64,000 nt of DNA from Phocaeicola plebeius (GTDB lineage Bacteria > Bacteroidota > Bacteroidia > Bacteroidales > Bacteroidaceae): assembly GCF_003437535.1 (NCBI RefSeq), contig NZ_QSQT01000006.1, positions 1 to 64,000 of the forward strand, in the 5' to 3' direction. The notes below the pieces were generated by a model that saw only the letters and a list, made by a program, of their open reading frames with translations, made no database searches and was not told where the DNA came from. A program made the translations under genes and the position numbers. Shown here piece after piece: positions 35,427-46,300 of the stretch. Each line of letters begins with the position of its first letter. Positions within the stretch are counted from its first letter, which is position 1.

Positions 35427-36644
35427 TCAGAAAACGGGCAGTGTATAAACCAAACCTAATGAGATACGCTGATGATTATAACTTTCCGCTCCCCAGGAAC
35501 GTGCTTTCTCTGTCAGATGTATATTCTTATATAAGAGGTGAAGATAGCACAACAGCTCACTGTTTTTCAAAGGATAGTATTCTGCACAAAGCTGTACGTT
35601 CCATACTCTGCGATAGGTACCTGACGAAAACATGTCATTCGACTTGAACACATTGCCCTGTTCATAGACTCCCTTTACATACATATTCCAATGTGAAGCC
35701 ACACGATAGTCTAAATTGAATATAGTCGTAAAGTAATCCACATTCGGCACTGTAGTACCTTCACCATTCACAGCTGTTACCTCACTGATAAGTCCTTTAG
35801 AGTCAACACCCTCGCGTGAATACATGAAATCAATATAGCCTAAAAAGGGTTTCTTGTCCCATACATTTCCACAAGTAAAATAAAATACATTCTTATGCTT
35901 TGCCAGCTGTCCATAGGAAAGAGAATAACGAAGCTGCATGGCATGACCTACAAAATAACCGTCCCAGTTAACAGTTGCCAGCAAAGGTATTTTAGTAGGT
36001 TCTACTCCTTCCGGAAGTCCATACATAAACTGATCGGCACTATCTCCGTTCCGATTATTTGTCACCTGAAAATTAAACTCATGGTTGTCATTCATCTTAT
36101 AGGCTGCATTCAAACCCGCCTGATAGCATGGTATCGTGTTATTGAAATCGGAGTAATGACGCACTTTAATGGCATTCACCCAACACTCATACCTACTGAA
36201 CTGGACAGGTTGTTTTCCGGCTGTCAACTTCCATTTATCATTCAACTGCCAACCCACCATGGCCAATTCAACCGACCCGGAAAGATTATCCAATGGAATA
36301 TTGGGAGTCGTGTATTGATTCAAAGACTGACGGAAATGATAGGAAAACTTTTCATGAAATCCCCCTAACACCTCCAAACGGATACGATGTACCTTAAATG
36401 CCGCTTCATCCAGTTTGGCATTATTAAAGGAGACATCGGCAGCAGAACAGAACTGAATATTCATATCTGCCCAATCCACCTTCCGCTTACCATCCGTCAT
36501 TCTCTCCAACAGCGGCACATTGTCTGTAGAAGACACCATAGATTCACTTTGGGCATATCCATTTCCTACTGACAATGTAAGGCATACAAACAAAGACACT
36601 ACAATCTCTTTCCAGACTTTTATCTCAACCAGCCGCCCCATCAT
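35427..36644 (-). CDS. Porin O/P-like outer-membrane protein
   Basis: A 405-residue predicted outer-membrane barrel with a signal peptide (IVVSLFVCLTLSVGNGYAQ). Strand-rich sequence includes SVELAMVGWQLNDKWKLTAGKQPVQFSRYECW, and the protein ends with a C-terminal aromatic residue (SLGLVYTLPVF). The 'KWKLTAGKQPV' stretch is typical of Bacteroidota porins of the phosphate-selective O/P group. Substrate is unknown. It is the last gene of the miaA-lipid kinase-kdsA operon, 3 bp after kdsA. The first ten residues (MMGRLVEIKV) are less certain than the rest. Confidence 0.8.
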   Translation of the reverse strand: MMGRLVEIKVWKEIVVSLFVCLTLSVGNGYAQSESMVSSTDNVPLLERMTDGKRKVDWADMNIQFCSAADVSFNNAKLDEAAFKVHRIRLEVLGGFHEKFSYHFRQSLNQYTTPNIPLDNLSGSVELAMVGWQLNDKWKLTAGKQPVQFSRYECWVNAIKVRHYSDFNNTIPCYQAGLNAAYKMNDNHEFNFQVTNNRNGDSADQFMYGLPEGVEPTKIPLLATVNWDGYFVGHAMQLRYSLSYGQLAKHKNVFYFTCGNVWDKKPFLGYIDFMYSREGVDSKGLISEVTAVNGEGTTVPNVDYFTTIFNLDYRVASHWNMYVKGVYEQGNVFKSNDMFSSGTYRRVWNVQLCAEYYPLKNSELLCYLHLLYKNIHLTEKARSWGAESYNHQRISLGLVYTLPVF

Positions 36645-36647
36645 ACA

Positions 36648-37451
36648 TTACAAAGATTGACGAATACGAACCAGTTTCACCAGCAAGTCTTCCAGCAAGT
36701 CCAATTTTAACATATTGGCTCCATCGCTTTTTGCTTTAGAAGGATCTTCATGAGTTTCCATAAACAACCCATCCACACCAACTGCCACACCAGCCTTTGC
36801 CACAGTTTCAATAAGCTGCGGCATACCTCCTGTCACTCCAGAAGTCTGATTAGGTTGTTGCAAAGAATGTGTCACATCCAGCACTACCGGATGTCCGAAA
36901 GACTGCATTTCCGGAATTCCTCTATAATCGACAATCAAATCTTGATAACCAAACATTGTACCACGTTCCGTCAACATCACCTGATCATTACCTGCCTCTA
37001 CGACTTTATCAGCAGCAAAACGCATGGCAGCAGGAGACAAGAACTGTCCTTTCTTAATATTGACAATTTTTCCGGTGCGAGCTGCCGCAACCAGCAAATC
37101 GGTCTGACGGCAAAGAAATGCCGGTATCTGCAACACATCCACATACTCAGCAGCCATTTCTGCTTCGGAAGCGGTATGAATATCTGTTACGACAGGCACA
37201 TCAAACGTACTTCTTACCTTAGCCAATATTTTCAACGCTTTTTCATCACCTATTCCAGTGAAAGAATCCAGACGTGAACGGTTTGCTTTCCGGTAAGAAC
37301 CTTTAAAAACGTATGGAATATGCAAGTTGTCTGTAATTTTTACGACTCGTTCCGCAATACGAAGAGCCATGTCTTCTCCTTCTATCACACAAGGACCTGC
37401 CAGCAGGAAAAACATGTCATCCCGCTTTAAATCAGAAATATTCTTTATCAT
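36648..37451 (-). CDS. kdsA: 3-deoxy-8-phosphooctulonate synthase
   Basis: Condenses phosphoenolpyruvate with arabinose-5-phosphate to make KDO-8-phosphate for lipopolysaccharide. The 267-residue TIM-barrel shows FFLLAGPCVIEGED, VFKGSYRKANRSRLDSFTG, VTDIHTASEAE, LQIPAFLCRQTDLL and the C-terminal DATHS-like region VLDVTHSLQQPN. The 'NRSRLDSF' segment binds PEP. It sits between the lipid kinase (1-bp gap) and the porin. Confidence 0.97.
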   Translation of the reverse strand: MIKNISDLKRDDMFFLLAGPCVIEGEDMALRIAERVVKITDNLHIPYVFKGSYRKANRSRLDSFTGIGDEKALKILAKVRSTFDVPVVTDIHTASEAEMAAEYVDVLQIPAFLCRQTDLLVAAARTGKIVNIKKGQFLSPAAMRFAADKVVEAGNDQVMLTERGTMFGYQDLIVDYRGIPEMQSFGHPVVLDVTHSLQQPNQTSGVTGGMPQLIETVAKAGVAVGVDGLFMETHEDPSKAKSDGANMLKLDLLEDLLVKLVRIRQSL

Positions 37452-37452
37452 A

Positions 37453-38385
37453 TTAATTAGGTATTATCAAAGTAATTGCTTCTGGAGCTATTGTAATCTC
37501 AATCGGGAAATGACGGTCTAACCAAAGACGACCATCTAAACTGACTTCTGCATTCTGTGCACGCAGCACCTTTACGCATCGCGTACGATAAGGCTTGACC
37601 GTCTTATGATTCAACAATCTTCCCTGTTGCAACATCCAAAGTCCGGAAATTAACTGACGAAGCTCTGGACGATAAATAATAGACACATCAAGCCACCCGT
37701 TATATGGAACGGCACTTGGAGTCAGTCCATACCCGTATGCACTACCAATTCCCACAGCCATGATACGTCCACGAATATGTTCGTCATTTACCTTCAAATG
37801 CATCCGATGCAATTTCCGCTCAAAGGCAACCAAAAACAACGAGGCTAAATAAGAAATCAAAGGAATCCCCCAAAAACGACGGGTTTCATTGGTAATCCGT
37901 ACGATACGAGCACCAAGTCCCATATATACAGCATTCAAAAAGTAACGAGTCTGATGTTGTTCTCCGTCAAAATACGAGAACACCCCAATATCAATCTTTC
38001 TTAAGCGGCGATTAATCAACACATCCACCGCTTTTTTATAATCATCGGAACTTAGTCCCCAGTACTTTGCAAAATCATTACCAATTCCGTTCGGAATAAT
38101 TCCTAAAGCGATCTGACTTTTATCTTCCACATCGGAATACATGATACCATTCAAAGCATCATTAAGGGCACCATCACCGCCTACTATCACAATAGTAAGA
38201 TAGCCGTTGTTAGCCAGTGTCTTTGCCAAACGCTCAACCGAACCAAATCCCTCCGACTGTACATAATCATATTTCACCTTACATTCATCCATGTAAGCAC
38301 GAATAGTCTGCCAACGTTTCTGAGCCTTGCGGCTTCCGGCCTTGGGGTTATAAATCACCCCCCATCTGTCTGGTTCTACTGCCAT
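37453..38385 (-). CDS. Diacylglycerol/lipid kinase family protein
   Basis: A 310-residue soluble or peripheral kinase of the DAGK/YegS family. The N-terminal DAGK catalytic domain has VIYNPKAGSRKAQKRW, the nucleotide-binding GGDGALNDALNGI and the IIPNGIGNDFAKYWGL segment. A beta-rich C-terminal domain follows. Likely substrates are diacylglycerol, ceramide or a related lipid; Bacteroidales make sphingolipids, so a sphingolipid-related activity is possible. It follows miaA by 6 bp. Confidence 0.9.
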   Translation of the reverse strand: MAVEPDRWGVIYNPKAGSRKAQKRWQTIRAYMDECKVKYDYVQSEGFGSVERLAKTLANNGYLTIVIVGGDGALNDALNGIMYSDVEDKSQIALGIIPNGIGNDFAKYWGLSSDDYKKAVDVLINRRLRKIDIGVFSYFDGEQHQTRYFLNAVYMGLGARIVRITNETRRFWGIPLISYLASLFLVAFERKLHRMHLKVNDEHIRGRIMAVGIGSAYGYGLTPSAVPYNGWLDVSIIYRPELRQLISGLWMLQQGRLLNHKTVKPYRTRCVKVLRAQNAEVSLDGRLWLDRHFPIEITIAPEAITLIIPN

Positions 38386-38391
38386 TTCCGT

Positions 38392-39303
38392 TTATTTTAT
38401 CAGATCAATAATTCGTTCCACATTCTCATTCAGTGGTGCTTCAGCATCTATCCAATGAATCTGAAAGCCCCTTCTTTCCATCCCTCTAAACCAGGTCATC
38501 TGCCGTTTGGCAAACTGATGAATAGCGATTTCAAGCTGGCTGAACATTTCATCGTAAGACAGCTTACCTACCGCATATAAAGTCAAATATTTATATTCCA
38601 AACCGTAATAAATCAGGTCATCAGGATTTATACCTTCTTTCAGCAACACCTTCACCTCGTCAACCATTCCTTCCTGTAAGCGCTTCTTCAATCGGTTGGT
38701 AATCTTCTGCCTGCGCAAATCCCGATCAATATCCACTCCGATAATCAGACTATGTATCTCGGGGAATGAACGCGCATTGACATCTTGAGTTAAATAATAT
38801 TCCTCTATTTCAATTGCCCGAATGGCTCGCTTCACCGTATCTACATCTGTTGAATTATGCAATTTCTTATAACGAGACAAGATATCCGTCAACTCCTCAA
38901 GCGATTTGGAAGCCAAACTTTCTCTCAGTTCTTTATTTTCCGGAACAGGGAGCAAACGGTATCCTTTCAAAATAGACTCCAGATACATACCTGTACCTCC
39001 ACATAAAATCGGTAGAAGTCCTCTGGCCTTTATATCTTCGTATGCAACTAAAAAATCACGTTGATATTCAAATACATTATATTTATAGCCTGGCTCCACA
39101 ATGTCAATCAAATGATAAGAAACCTTATAGCCATCAACCACATAGTCCGATAAATCTTTACCCGTTCCCAAATCCATCCTACGATACACCTGACGACTGT
39201 CACCACTAATAATTTCTGTTTTCAGACGAGCAGCCAAAGCTGCAGCCAAAGAAGTCTTTCCTGAAGCCGTTGGACCAAGTATCGTAATCAAATCATAATT
39301 CAT
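38392..39303 (-). CDS. miaA: tRNA dimethylallyltransferase MiaA
   Basis: Adds an isopentenyl group to A37 of tRNAs that read UNN codons. The 303-residue protein has the P-loop GPTASGKTSLAAALAAR near the start, then ISGDSRQVYRRMDLGTGK, YHLIDIVEPGY and LCGGTGMYLESILKG, all diagnostic. The start at 39303 follows a -7 box at 39330-39337; an open frame up to 39372 begins upstream of that box and is rejected. It leads a four-gene operon ending in a porin. Confidence 0.96.
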   Translation of the reverse strand: MNYDLITILGPTASGKTSLAAALAARLKTEIISGDSRQVYRRMDLGTGKDLSDYVVDGYKVSYHLIDIVEPGYKYNVFEYQRDFLVAYEDIKARGLLPILCGGTGMYLESILKGYRLLPVPENKELRESLASKSLEELTDILSRYKKLHNSTDVDTVKRAIRAIEIEEYYLTQDVNARSFPEIHSLIIGVDIDRDLRRQKITNRLKKRLQEGMVDEVKVLLKEGINPDDLIYYGLEYKYLTLYAVGKLSYDEMFSQLEIAIHQFAKRQMTWFRGMERRGFQIHWIDAEAPLNENVERIIDLIK

Positions 39304-39329
39304 AAAGTCATTTTTGAGAAGTTCAACGG

Positions 39330-39337
39330 CAAAGATA
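39330..39337 (-). promoter_or_regulatory. -7 box (TATCTTTG) of the miaA operon
   Basis: TATCTTTGCC on the minus strand, 26 bp before the miaA ATG, just downstream of the gapA terminator. Confidence 0.5.
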
Positions 39338-39370
39338 GTTTTTTTCTGCACAACACGCACGAATATGCGC

Positions 39371-39404
39371 AAAAAAAAGCCGCCAGGAGAAAATCCTGAC
39401 GGCT
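39371..39404 (-). terminator. Terminator of gapA
   Basis: AGCCGCCAGGA pairs with TCCTGACGGCT around 5 nt. On the minus strand a T8 tract follows. Confidence 0.88.
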
Positions 39405-39426
39405 CTTGCTATATAGTCTAAACTAA

Positions 39427-40449
<1,023 letters not shown>

Positions 40450-40541
40450 TTAAAGGTTTTATAATTGCTTTATAAACACTCACTCTATTAGTAATCAAAA
40501 GAAACCATCAATTTGACATTTATTCCTTTCCGATTGCGATG

Positions 40542-40574
40542 CAAAAATAAGTATTTCTTTTGAAAGTAAACAAC
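40542..40574 (-). promoter_or_regulatory. Probable gapA promoter
   Basis: On the minus strand TATTTTTG (40549 to 40542) is followed by C, and GTTG (40574 to 40571) lies 21 bp upstream. This places the transcription start near 40535, about 98 nt before the ATG. The remainder of 40438-40670 shows no gene. Confidence 0.5.
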
Positions 40575-40670
40575 GAATAAGAGAAAAAATACTCAAAAAA
40601 TATCAGCTGTTACACCTTATTTTTATATATACAAAGGCTTTTTCTGCCTCCTCCTAGCTTTTTTGCAATC

Positions 40671-41624
40671 TCAATATACCAAATTGACATTATCTATCCA
40701 TAATTTATTTCCAGGAGACCCCACAAAAGCTCCTCCCATACTTGAAGTAAACTGAAGAATCAAATGTGTAGGATGCTCGTCTTTACTGGCCCAGCCCACT
40801 TCTTTTATAAGTTTACTTTCTCCTTTGCTGTTACGGGCATAATATCCGCCTGTACCTAATTGCATCAATTCTGGTACATAACGCTTGTCATGCGTAATAT
40901 CCCCATACATTATTTCATAAGTAGCTCCATTGTGCCAGTCTTGCGAGCGGTTGTATTTTACGGCTACTGTACCTACTCGCTTAGCAATAATGTTTCCTTC
41001 CGCATCTTCCGAACGTTTCTGCAACAGACAAACCATAATCGCACAATCCTGCCCCGGCACAGTAGTCTTCTTGCTGAATCCGGTCTGACGAATACGGTTC
41101 GGTTGTCCAGACATTTGCACCTTATAGTCATAGCGAACCGCCTTTGGACGGGAAGTAAAAGGAAGGCCTGAATTCAGTGCTTTTTCTCCATCTTTAGTTC
41201 CCGTAATCGGTTCCTTCATATCACCCAGGAACATAGAGCCTGAAGCTAACACCGTGATATTCACCATTCCCAGTACCTTTACACTTTCAATATGAGTTTC
41301 CAGACGTGCACAATAGCCATTTCCTCTCTGTTCAGGATATACACTGGTATTTGTTTTTACAATCCCCATCACTTTAGCCATTACATTAGAATTTCCCCAC
41401 GGAGATCCTCCCTGATTCACATAAGCCACATTTCCGTCGATTTCCTTTGTGGGACCTAATTCATACAGCAATTTTGTATTTCCTCCAATAATCCCCGACT
41501 CATGAATCTTACGGGTAACCCACTGATCCATATCACCGTATTTTATTGGCACAACCTTTTCCTGTGCTTGCATAGCCAAAGGCATTCCAAGCAAAAACAT
41601 ACCTATAATCCTATTCAATTTCAT
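40671..41624 (-). CDS. PCMD-domain protein (putative carbohydrate metabolism)
   Basis: A 317-residue exported protein with a signal peptide (RIIGMFLLGMPLAMQAQ). The PCMD domain (PF13201), also found in Bacteroidota lectin-like proteins, seems to cover most of it. Visible blocks include GNVAYVNQGGSPWGNSNVM, ARLETHIESVKVLGMVNI, and a C-terminal HLILQFTSSMGGAFVGSPGNKLWIDNVNLVY, the last a jellyroll-like strand ending. Role is unknown; it may be a sugar-binding surface protein. The start at 41624 follows from the signal peptide. It stands alone. Confidence 0.78.
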   Translation of the reverse strand: MKLNRIIGMFLLGMPLAMQAQEKVVPIKYGDMDQWVTRKIHESGIIGGNTKLLYELGPTKEIDGNVAYVNQGGSPWGNSNVMAKVMGIVKTNTSVYPEQRGNGYCARLETHIESVKVLGMVNITVLASGSMFLGDMKEPITGTKDGEKALNSGLPFTSRPKAVRYDYKVQMSGQPNRIRQTGFSKKTTVPGQDCAIMVCLLQKRSEDAEGNIIAKRVGTVAVKYNRSQDWHNGATYEIMYGDITHDKRYVPELMQLGTGGYYARNSKGESKLIKEVGWASKDEHPTHLILQFTSSMGGAFVGSPGNKLWIDNVNLVY

Positions 41625-41658
41625 AAATACCAAATCTTTTTCAGCCGACAAATATAAG

Positions 41659-41691
41659 CAAAAAAAGCGACAGCTTTTACACTGTCGCTTT
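41659..41691 (-). terminator. Terminator after the SPOR lipoprotein gene
   Basis: AAAGCGACAG (41664-41673) pairs with CTGTCGCTTT (41682-41691). A T tract follows on the minus strand. Confidence 0.85.
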
Positions 41692-41732
41692 CAATCCTGA
41701 AATATGGAATAATAATTCTTATCTATATCACA

Positions 41733-42227
41733 TTAATACACACGATACAATAACCAAGCACCTTGGAAATCTTCACGTGTAGGATATTTTGCTTTAAATG
41801 CATCTCTTGCACGAGCAGCTTCGTCTCTTGTATCAAATGATTCAACAACCACACGATACATATTGCGTTCTGCATTGTACACCACCTTTGCATTATAACC
41901 GTCTCCATCCAGTTTTGACTTCAAGCCATCCGCATTTGCTTTTACACCAAAGCTACCGCAAACTACGCTATAAGCTTTCAAGCCATCACCAGAAACCAAT
42001 TCTACCTTTTCTTCACGAACCGGAGCTGTAGATACAACTGGAGCAGGTGCGGGTGCTGTTTCTACTGCCGGAGCTTCCACTGGTGCCTCAGTGGCTGCAG
42101 AAGCCTCAGCAAGTTCCTGCTGTTTAGCTTTTTCATACGCTTTCTTGTAAGCACTTTCACTTGATTTACAAGAAGAGAATGCCAATGCAGTGCACAGAGC
42201 CATTCCCATTACAACAATCTTCTTCAT
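41733..42227 (-). CDS. SPOR-domain lipoprotein
   Basis: A 164-residue lipoprotein with lipobox (ALAFSSCKSS). A helical segment (KKAYEKAKQQELAEAS) and a Pro/Ala/Glu-rich linker come next. The C-terminal SPOR domain, about 85-160 (LKAYSVVCGSFGVKANADGLKSKLDGDG...YRVVVESFDTRDEAARARDAF), binds peptidoglycan stripped of stem peptides, often at division sites. Probably periplasmic and outer- or inner-membrane anchored. A -7 box (TACCTTTG at 42279-42272) lies 45 bp upstream. Confidence 0.9.
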   Translation of the reverse strand: MKKIVVMGMALCTALAFSSCKSSESAYKKAYEKAKQQELAEASAATEAPVEAPAVETAPAPAPVVSTAPVREEKVELVSGDGLKAYSVVCGSFGVKANADGLKSKLDGDGYNAKVVYNAERNMYRVVVESFDTRDEAARARDAFKAKYPTREDFQGAWLLYRVY

Positions 42228-42271
42228 GTTATCTATACCAATATTAGATGAATATTCAATTTAATACGTCG

Positions 42272-42279
42272 CAAAGGTA
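42272..42279 (-). promoter_or_regulatory. -7 box (TACCTTTG) of the SPOR gene
   Basis: Fits TAnnTTTG followed by C on the minus strand. No strong -33 TTTG is seen. Confidence 0.45.
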
Positions 42280-42384
42280 ACAATATAAAATCTGCCATAC
42301 TATTAAAATCCGTTAATTCTATTCTATCGACAGCATGGAGCTGCATTTTTCCATGAAAAAAGAACAACATATCAGGATTATTAT

Positions 42385-42392
42385 TAGATTTG
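42385..42392 (+). promoter_or_regulatory. -7 box (TAGATTTG) of the YtxH gene
   Basis: Fits TAnnTTTG, 29 bp before the ATG at 42422. The 194-bp divergent region to the SPOR gene holds no further feature I can identify. Confidence 0.45.
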
Positions 42393-42421
42393 TAAAGTAA
42401 TAACTTTTAAAAATTAGATTT

Positions 42422-42625
42422 ATGAAAGCTTTAAGTATTGTAGCAGCATTCCTTGGCGGTGTTACTTTAGGAGCTGCAGCCGGCATTTTGTTTGCCCCGG
42501 AAAAAGGTGAAGATACCCGTAGAAAAATTGCTGAAGTTCTTCGCAAAAAAGGTATTCGACTGAACCGTGCCGAAATGGAAGACTTGGTCGATCAAATAGC
42601 AGCAGAAGTTAAAGACGCTGAATAA
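42422..42625 (+). CDS. YtxH-domain small membrane protein
   Basis: A 67-residue protein with one N-terminal glycine-rich hydrophobic segment (ALSIVAAFLGGVTLGAAAGILFAPEKGEDTRRKI), the YtxH signature ending in APxxGxxTR. A charged helix follows. Homologues are linked to general stress responses in other bacteria, but the function is unknown. It is followed by a strong terminator, then by a holin-like gene and a small soluble protein that often travel with YtxH. Confidence 0.85.
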   Translation: MKALSIVAAFLGGVTLGAAAGILFAPEKGEDTRRKIAEVLRKKGIRLNRAEMEDLVDQIAAEVKDAE

Positions 42626-42637
42626 TTTGTCGTAAAT

Positions 42638-42682
42638 ATAAAGCAGGCTTTTTCAAGGGAAAAGTCTGCTTTATATTTTTTT
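42638..42682 (+). terminator. Terminator after the YtxH gene
   Basis: ATAAAGCAG-GCTTTT pairs with AAAAG-TCTGCTTTAT, followed by ATTTTTTT. The next gene starts 20 bp later, so some read-through is possible. Confidence 0.75.
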
Positions 42683-42701
42683 CATCTTAGAATAACTGCT
42701 T

Positions 42702-43070
42702 ATGTTTGCAAACGATAAAAGCATTGATAACCTTGAATCCTTATTTAAAGAGGTACGAAAATACATTGAGCTTCAAGGTCAATACGTCAAACTCGATTTG
42801 GTAGAAAAACTCACTATCCTGCTATCTACCTTAATCCTTATACTCATCATTATCATTTTGAGCATGATGGCTCTTTTCTATTTTTCCTTCATGCTCGTAT
42901 ACGCACTGGCTCCTCTTGTAGGCAGCCTGATTGGAGGATATGCCATCATTGGAGGGGTAGTTCTTCTCTTGGCCATACTCATTTACCGAATGAGAAAACA
43001 ATGGATATTCCAGCCTATGGTACATTTCCTCGCACGCTTATTCCTTGACGAACCTGCTTCTAAAGAATAA
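42702..43070 (+). CDS. Phage-holin-like (superfamily III) membrane protein
   Basis: A 122-residue protein with two long hydrophobic segments (LTILLSTLILILIIIILSMMALFYF and LIGGYAIIGGVVLLLAILIY). It matches the widely distributed 'Phage_holin_3_6' family (PF07332-like). Despite the name, these chromosomal copies are rarely in prophages, and no phage genes surround it. An N-terminal amphipathic helix (LESLFKEVRKYIELQGQYVKL) precedes the membrane part. Probably co-transcribed with the next gene, 4 bp away. Confidence 0.8.
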   Translation: MFANDKSIDNLESLFKEVRKYIELQGQYVKLDLVEKLTILLSTLILILIIIILSMMALFYFSFMLVYALAPLVGSLIGGYAIIGGVVLLLAILIYRMRKQWIFQPMVHFLARLFLDEPASKE

Positions 43071-43074
43071 AATA

Positions 43075-43344
43075 ATGAACGATATAAAACCCATTCCCAA
43101 CTATAGCGTTGAAATCATCTCTCAATTAAGGGCACAAAAAAAGCAAGAATTAAGAGAGTCTAAAGAACGCATACAACTCCTGACACAGGAATTATTCTCT
43201 CCCCAGAAAAGTAAAAACAAAATGGAGAATATGATGCAGCATATCAATGCCGGCATAGCCGCTTATGATGGGCTGAAAACCGGCATCATGATTTTCCAAC
43301 GCATACACCGTTTTTTTAATCGAAAAAAAGATAAGAACCGCTGA
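43075..43344 (+). CDS. Small conserved protein next to holin-like gene
   Basis: An 89-residue, highly basic and helical protein, with sequence such as LRAQKKQELRESKERIQLLTQELFSPQK and a Lys/Arg-rich end (NRKKDKNR). No signal peptide; a weakly hydrophobic segment (YDGLKTGIMIFQRIHRFF) is near the C-terminus. The ATG at 43075 follows the holin-like stop codon by 4 bp. Its final A is shared with the ATG of the tricorn-like gene. I do not recognise a function; proteins of this kind usually accompany YtxH and holin-like genes. Confidence 0.65.
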   Translation: MNDIKPIPNYSVEIISQLRAQKKQELRESKERIQLLTQELFSPQKSKNKMENMMQHINAGIAAYDGLKTGIMIFQRIHRFFNRKKDKNR

Positions 43345-46300
43345 TGAAAACCTCATTATTCCTTGCCGCCCTTGCCGCATTTACCACGGCAGGAGCTACA
43401 GAAAATCCATTATGGATGCGCTATTGCTCCATTTCACCCGACGGAAGCACTATTGCTTTCTGTTATAAAGGAGACATTTACACCGTACCCTCCACTGGTG
43501 GAAATGCCAGACAACTTACCACCAATCCGGCACACGACACTCATCCGATATGGAGTCCGGATGGACAGCAGATTGCCTTTGCCTCTTCTCGCCAAGGGAG
43601 CATGGATATTTACATTGTATCCAAAGACGGAGGAATCCCCAAAAGACTAACAACTCATTCTGGAAACGAAACCCCTGTCACATTTTCAGACGCTACACAT
43701 ATTTTGTTCAAGGCCAACCTGATGCCTGATGCGACCGACCTGTCCTTCCCCAGTGCCCAGTTTCCACAAGTTTATGAAATAAACACTCAAGGCGGACGTC
43801 CCCAACTCTATTCCTCTCTTCCTATGGAAGACATCAGTGTTGCACAAGATGGTACGACCTTACTATATCACGACCAGAAAGGATACGAAGACCCCTGGAG
43901 AAAACATCATACTTCCTCCATTACACGCGACATTTGGATAAGTAAAAAAGAGAACAATGAGCGTACTTATCAGAAAGTCACGTCATTCAATGGAGAAGAC
44001 CGTAACCCGATATGGAGTAACGATAACCAGTCGTTTTACTACCTCAGCGAAAAAGCAGGCTCGTTCAATATTTTCAAATGCAACCTTGACGGAAGCAATG
44101 AAATGCAGTTGACACACCACACTCAGCATCCGGTCCGTTTCCTGTCATCCTCACAGAACGGACTTTTATGCTACGGTTACGACGGTGAAATCTATACAGT
44201 CAAAGAAGGACAGCAGCCTCAGAAAGTAGCTATCCGTATCGTTACTGACCAGACAGAAAACGAACTGGCTCACCAAATAAAATCTTCCGGAGCTACAGAA
44301 ATCGCCGTACCCCCCAATGGCAAGGAGGTAGCATTTATACTCCATGGAGATGTATTCGTCACTTCTACTGAGTATACAACAACCAAACAGATTACAGACA
44401 CTCCCGAACAAGAGAGAAGCATCGACTTTGCTCCCGACGGACGAAGCATTGTATATGCATCCGAAAGAAACGGACTCTGGCAGATTTACCAATCCACCTT
44501 AACTAAAGAGGAAGAAAAGTTGTTCACCTACGCTACCGACATCAAGGAAGAACAGCTGACACATTCTCAAGTCACTTCCTTCCAGCCACAATACAGCCCG
44601 GACGGAAAACAGATTGCATTTTTAGAGAATCGCACCACATTGCGAGTGCTCAACCTGAAAGATAAATCTGTCCGCACTGCCATGGACGGGAAATATGAAT
44701 ACTCTTACAGCGATGGAGATCAGTGGTTCCAATGGAGTCCCGACAGCAAATGGCTGCTTTGCGGATACATCGGAACAGGAGGATGGAACAATAACGACGT
44801 AGCCCTGGTCAACGCTTCCGGAAATGGTGAAATCCACAATTTGACAGAAAGCGGATATACAGATTCCAATGCCAAATGGGTACTGGACGGAAAAGCCATG
44901 ATTTGGGAAAGCGACCGTGCCGGATACAGAAGCCACGGAAGCTGGGGAGCTGAAAGTGATGTGTACATCATGTTCTTCGACTTAGAGGCTTACGAACGTT
45001 TCCGCCTTAGCAAAGAAGAATTTGCTCTCGTAAAAGAGAAAGAAGATAAAGAAAAAGAGAAAGACAAGCAGAACGACAAGAAAAAAGATAAAAAAGAGAA
45101 ATCTGAAAAAGACAAGGAAGTCACTCCACTCACCTTCGACCTGGAAAACTGCCGTGACCGGATTATCCGCCTGACCGTGAATTCTTCTCATTTAGGCGAT
45201 GCCGTACTCAGTCCTGACGGCGACAAGCTTTACTATCAAGCCTCTTTTGAAGACGGTGCCGACTTATGGGTACACGATCTGAAAGAACAAAAGACCGAAC
45301 TTCTACTAAAAGACATCGGATATGGCTCGATGACCTACAACAAGGAAAACAAACAACTCTTCCTTTGCAGCAACGGAGGCATCAAGAAAATAGATATTGA
45401 GAAAAATAAGACTGACAACGTAAGCTTTGAAGCGATATTCAATTACCGTCCATACGAGGAAAGAGAATATATTTTCAACCATGTATGGCAGCAAGTGCTC
45501 GACAAGTTCTATGTAGCCGACTTACATGGAACTGACTGGAAATTCTATCGTGAAAGTTATGCACGTTTCTTGCCGCATATCAATAACAACTACGATTTCC
45601 AGGAAATGCTGAGCGAACTGTTAGGTGAACTGAACGGCTCACATACAGGAGCCAGATATTATGCTCCGGGAGCCACCTTGTCTACTGCATGCCTGGGTGT
45701 ATTCTTCGACAACAGCTATGAAGGAGATGGATTGAAAATCCAGGAAATTATTGCCAAAGGCCCGTTTGCGGTTAAAAAGACAGATGTAACCGCAGGTTGT
45801 ATCATTGAGAAAATTGACGGAGAACCTATCCTGAAAGATACAGATTATTATCCTATGCTGGAAGGAAAAGCTGGAAAGAACGTACAGCTCAGCATCTACA
45901 ACCCGCAAAACGGAAAACGCTTCCCGGTAACCATCAAGCCCATCAGTACAGGTGAGCAGAATGAATTGCTCTACAAACGCTGGGTAAAGAAAAATGAAAA
46001 GATGGTCGAAACTCTTTCCGGAGGACGAATTGCATACGTACACGTAAAAGGCATGGATAGCCCAAGCTTCCGAAATGTATACAGCGAATTATTGAGTGAC
46101 CGCAACCGCAACAAAGAAGCGGTCATCGTAGATACCCGTCACAACGGAGGAGGATGGTTGCACGACGACCTGGCCACTTTACTAAGCGGAAAAGAATACC
46201 AGCGTTTTGTTCCTCGCGGACAATACATCGGCAGTGACCCGTTCAACAAATGGCTGAAACCATCTTGCGTGATGATTTGTGAAGACAATTACAGTAATGC

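Noticed and set aside
42702..43070. Prophage remnant, from the holin-like gene
   Set aside because: This holin-like family is a normal chromosomal membrane protein in Bacteroidota, and no phage gene surrounds it.
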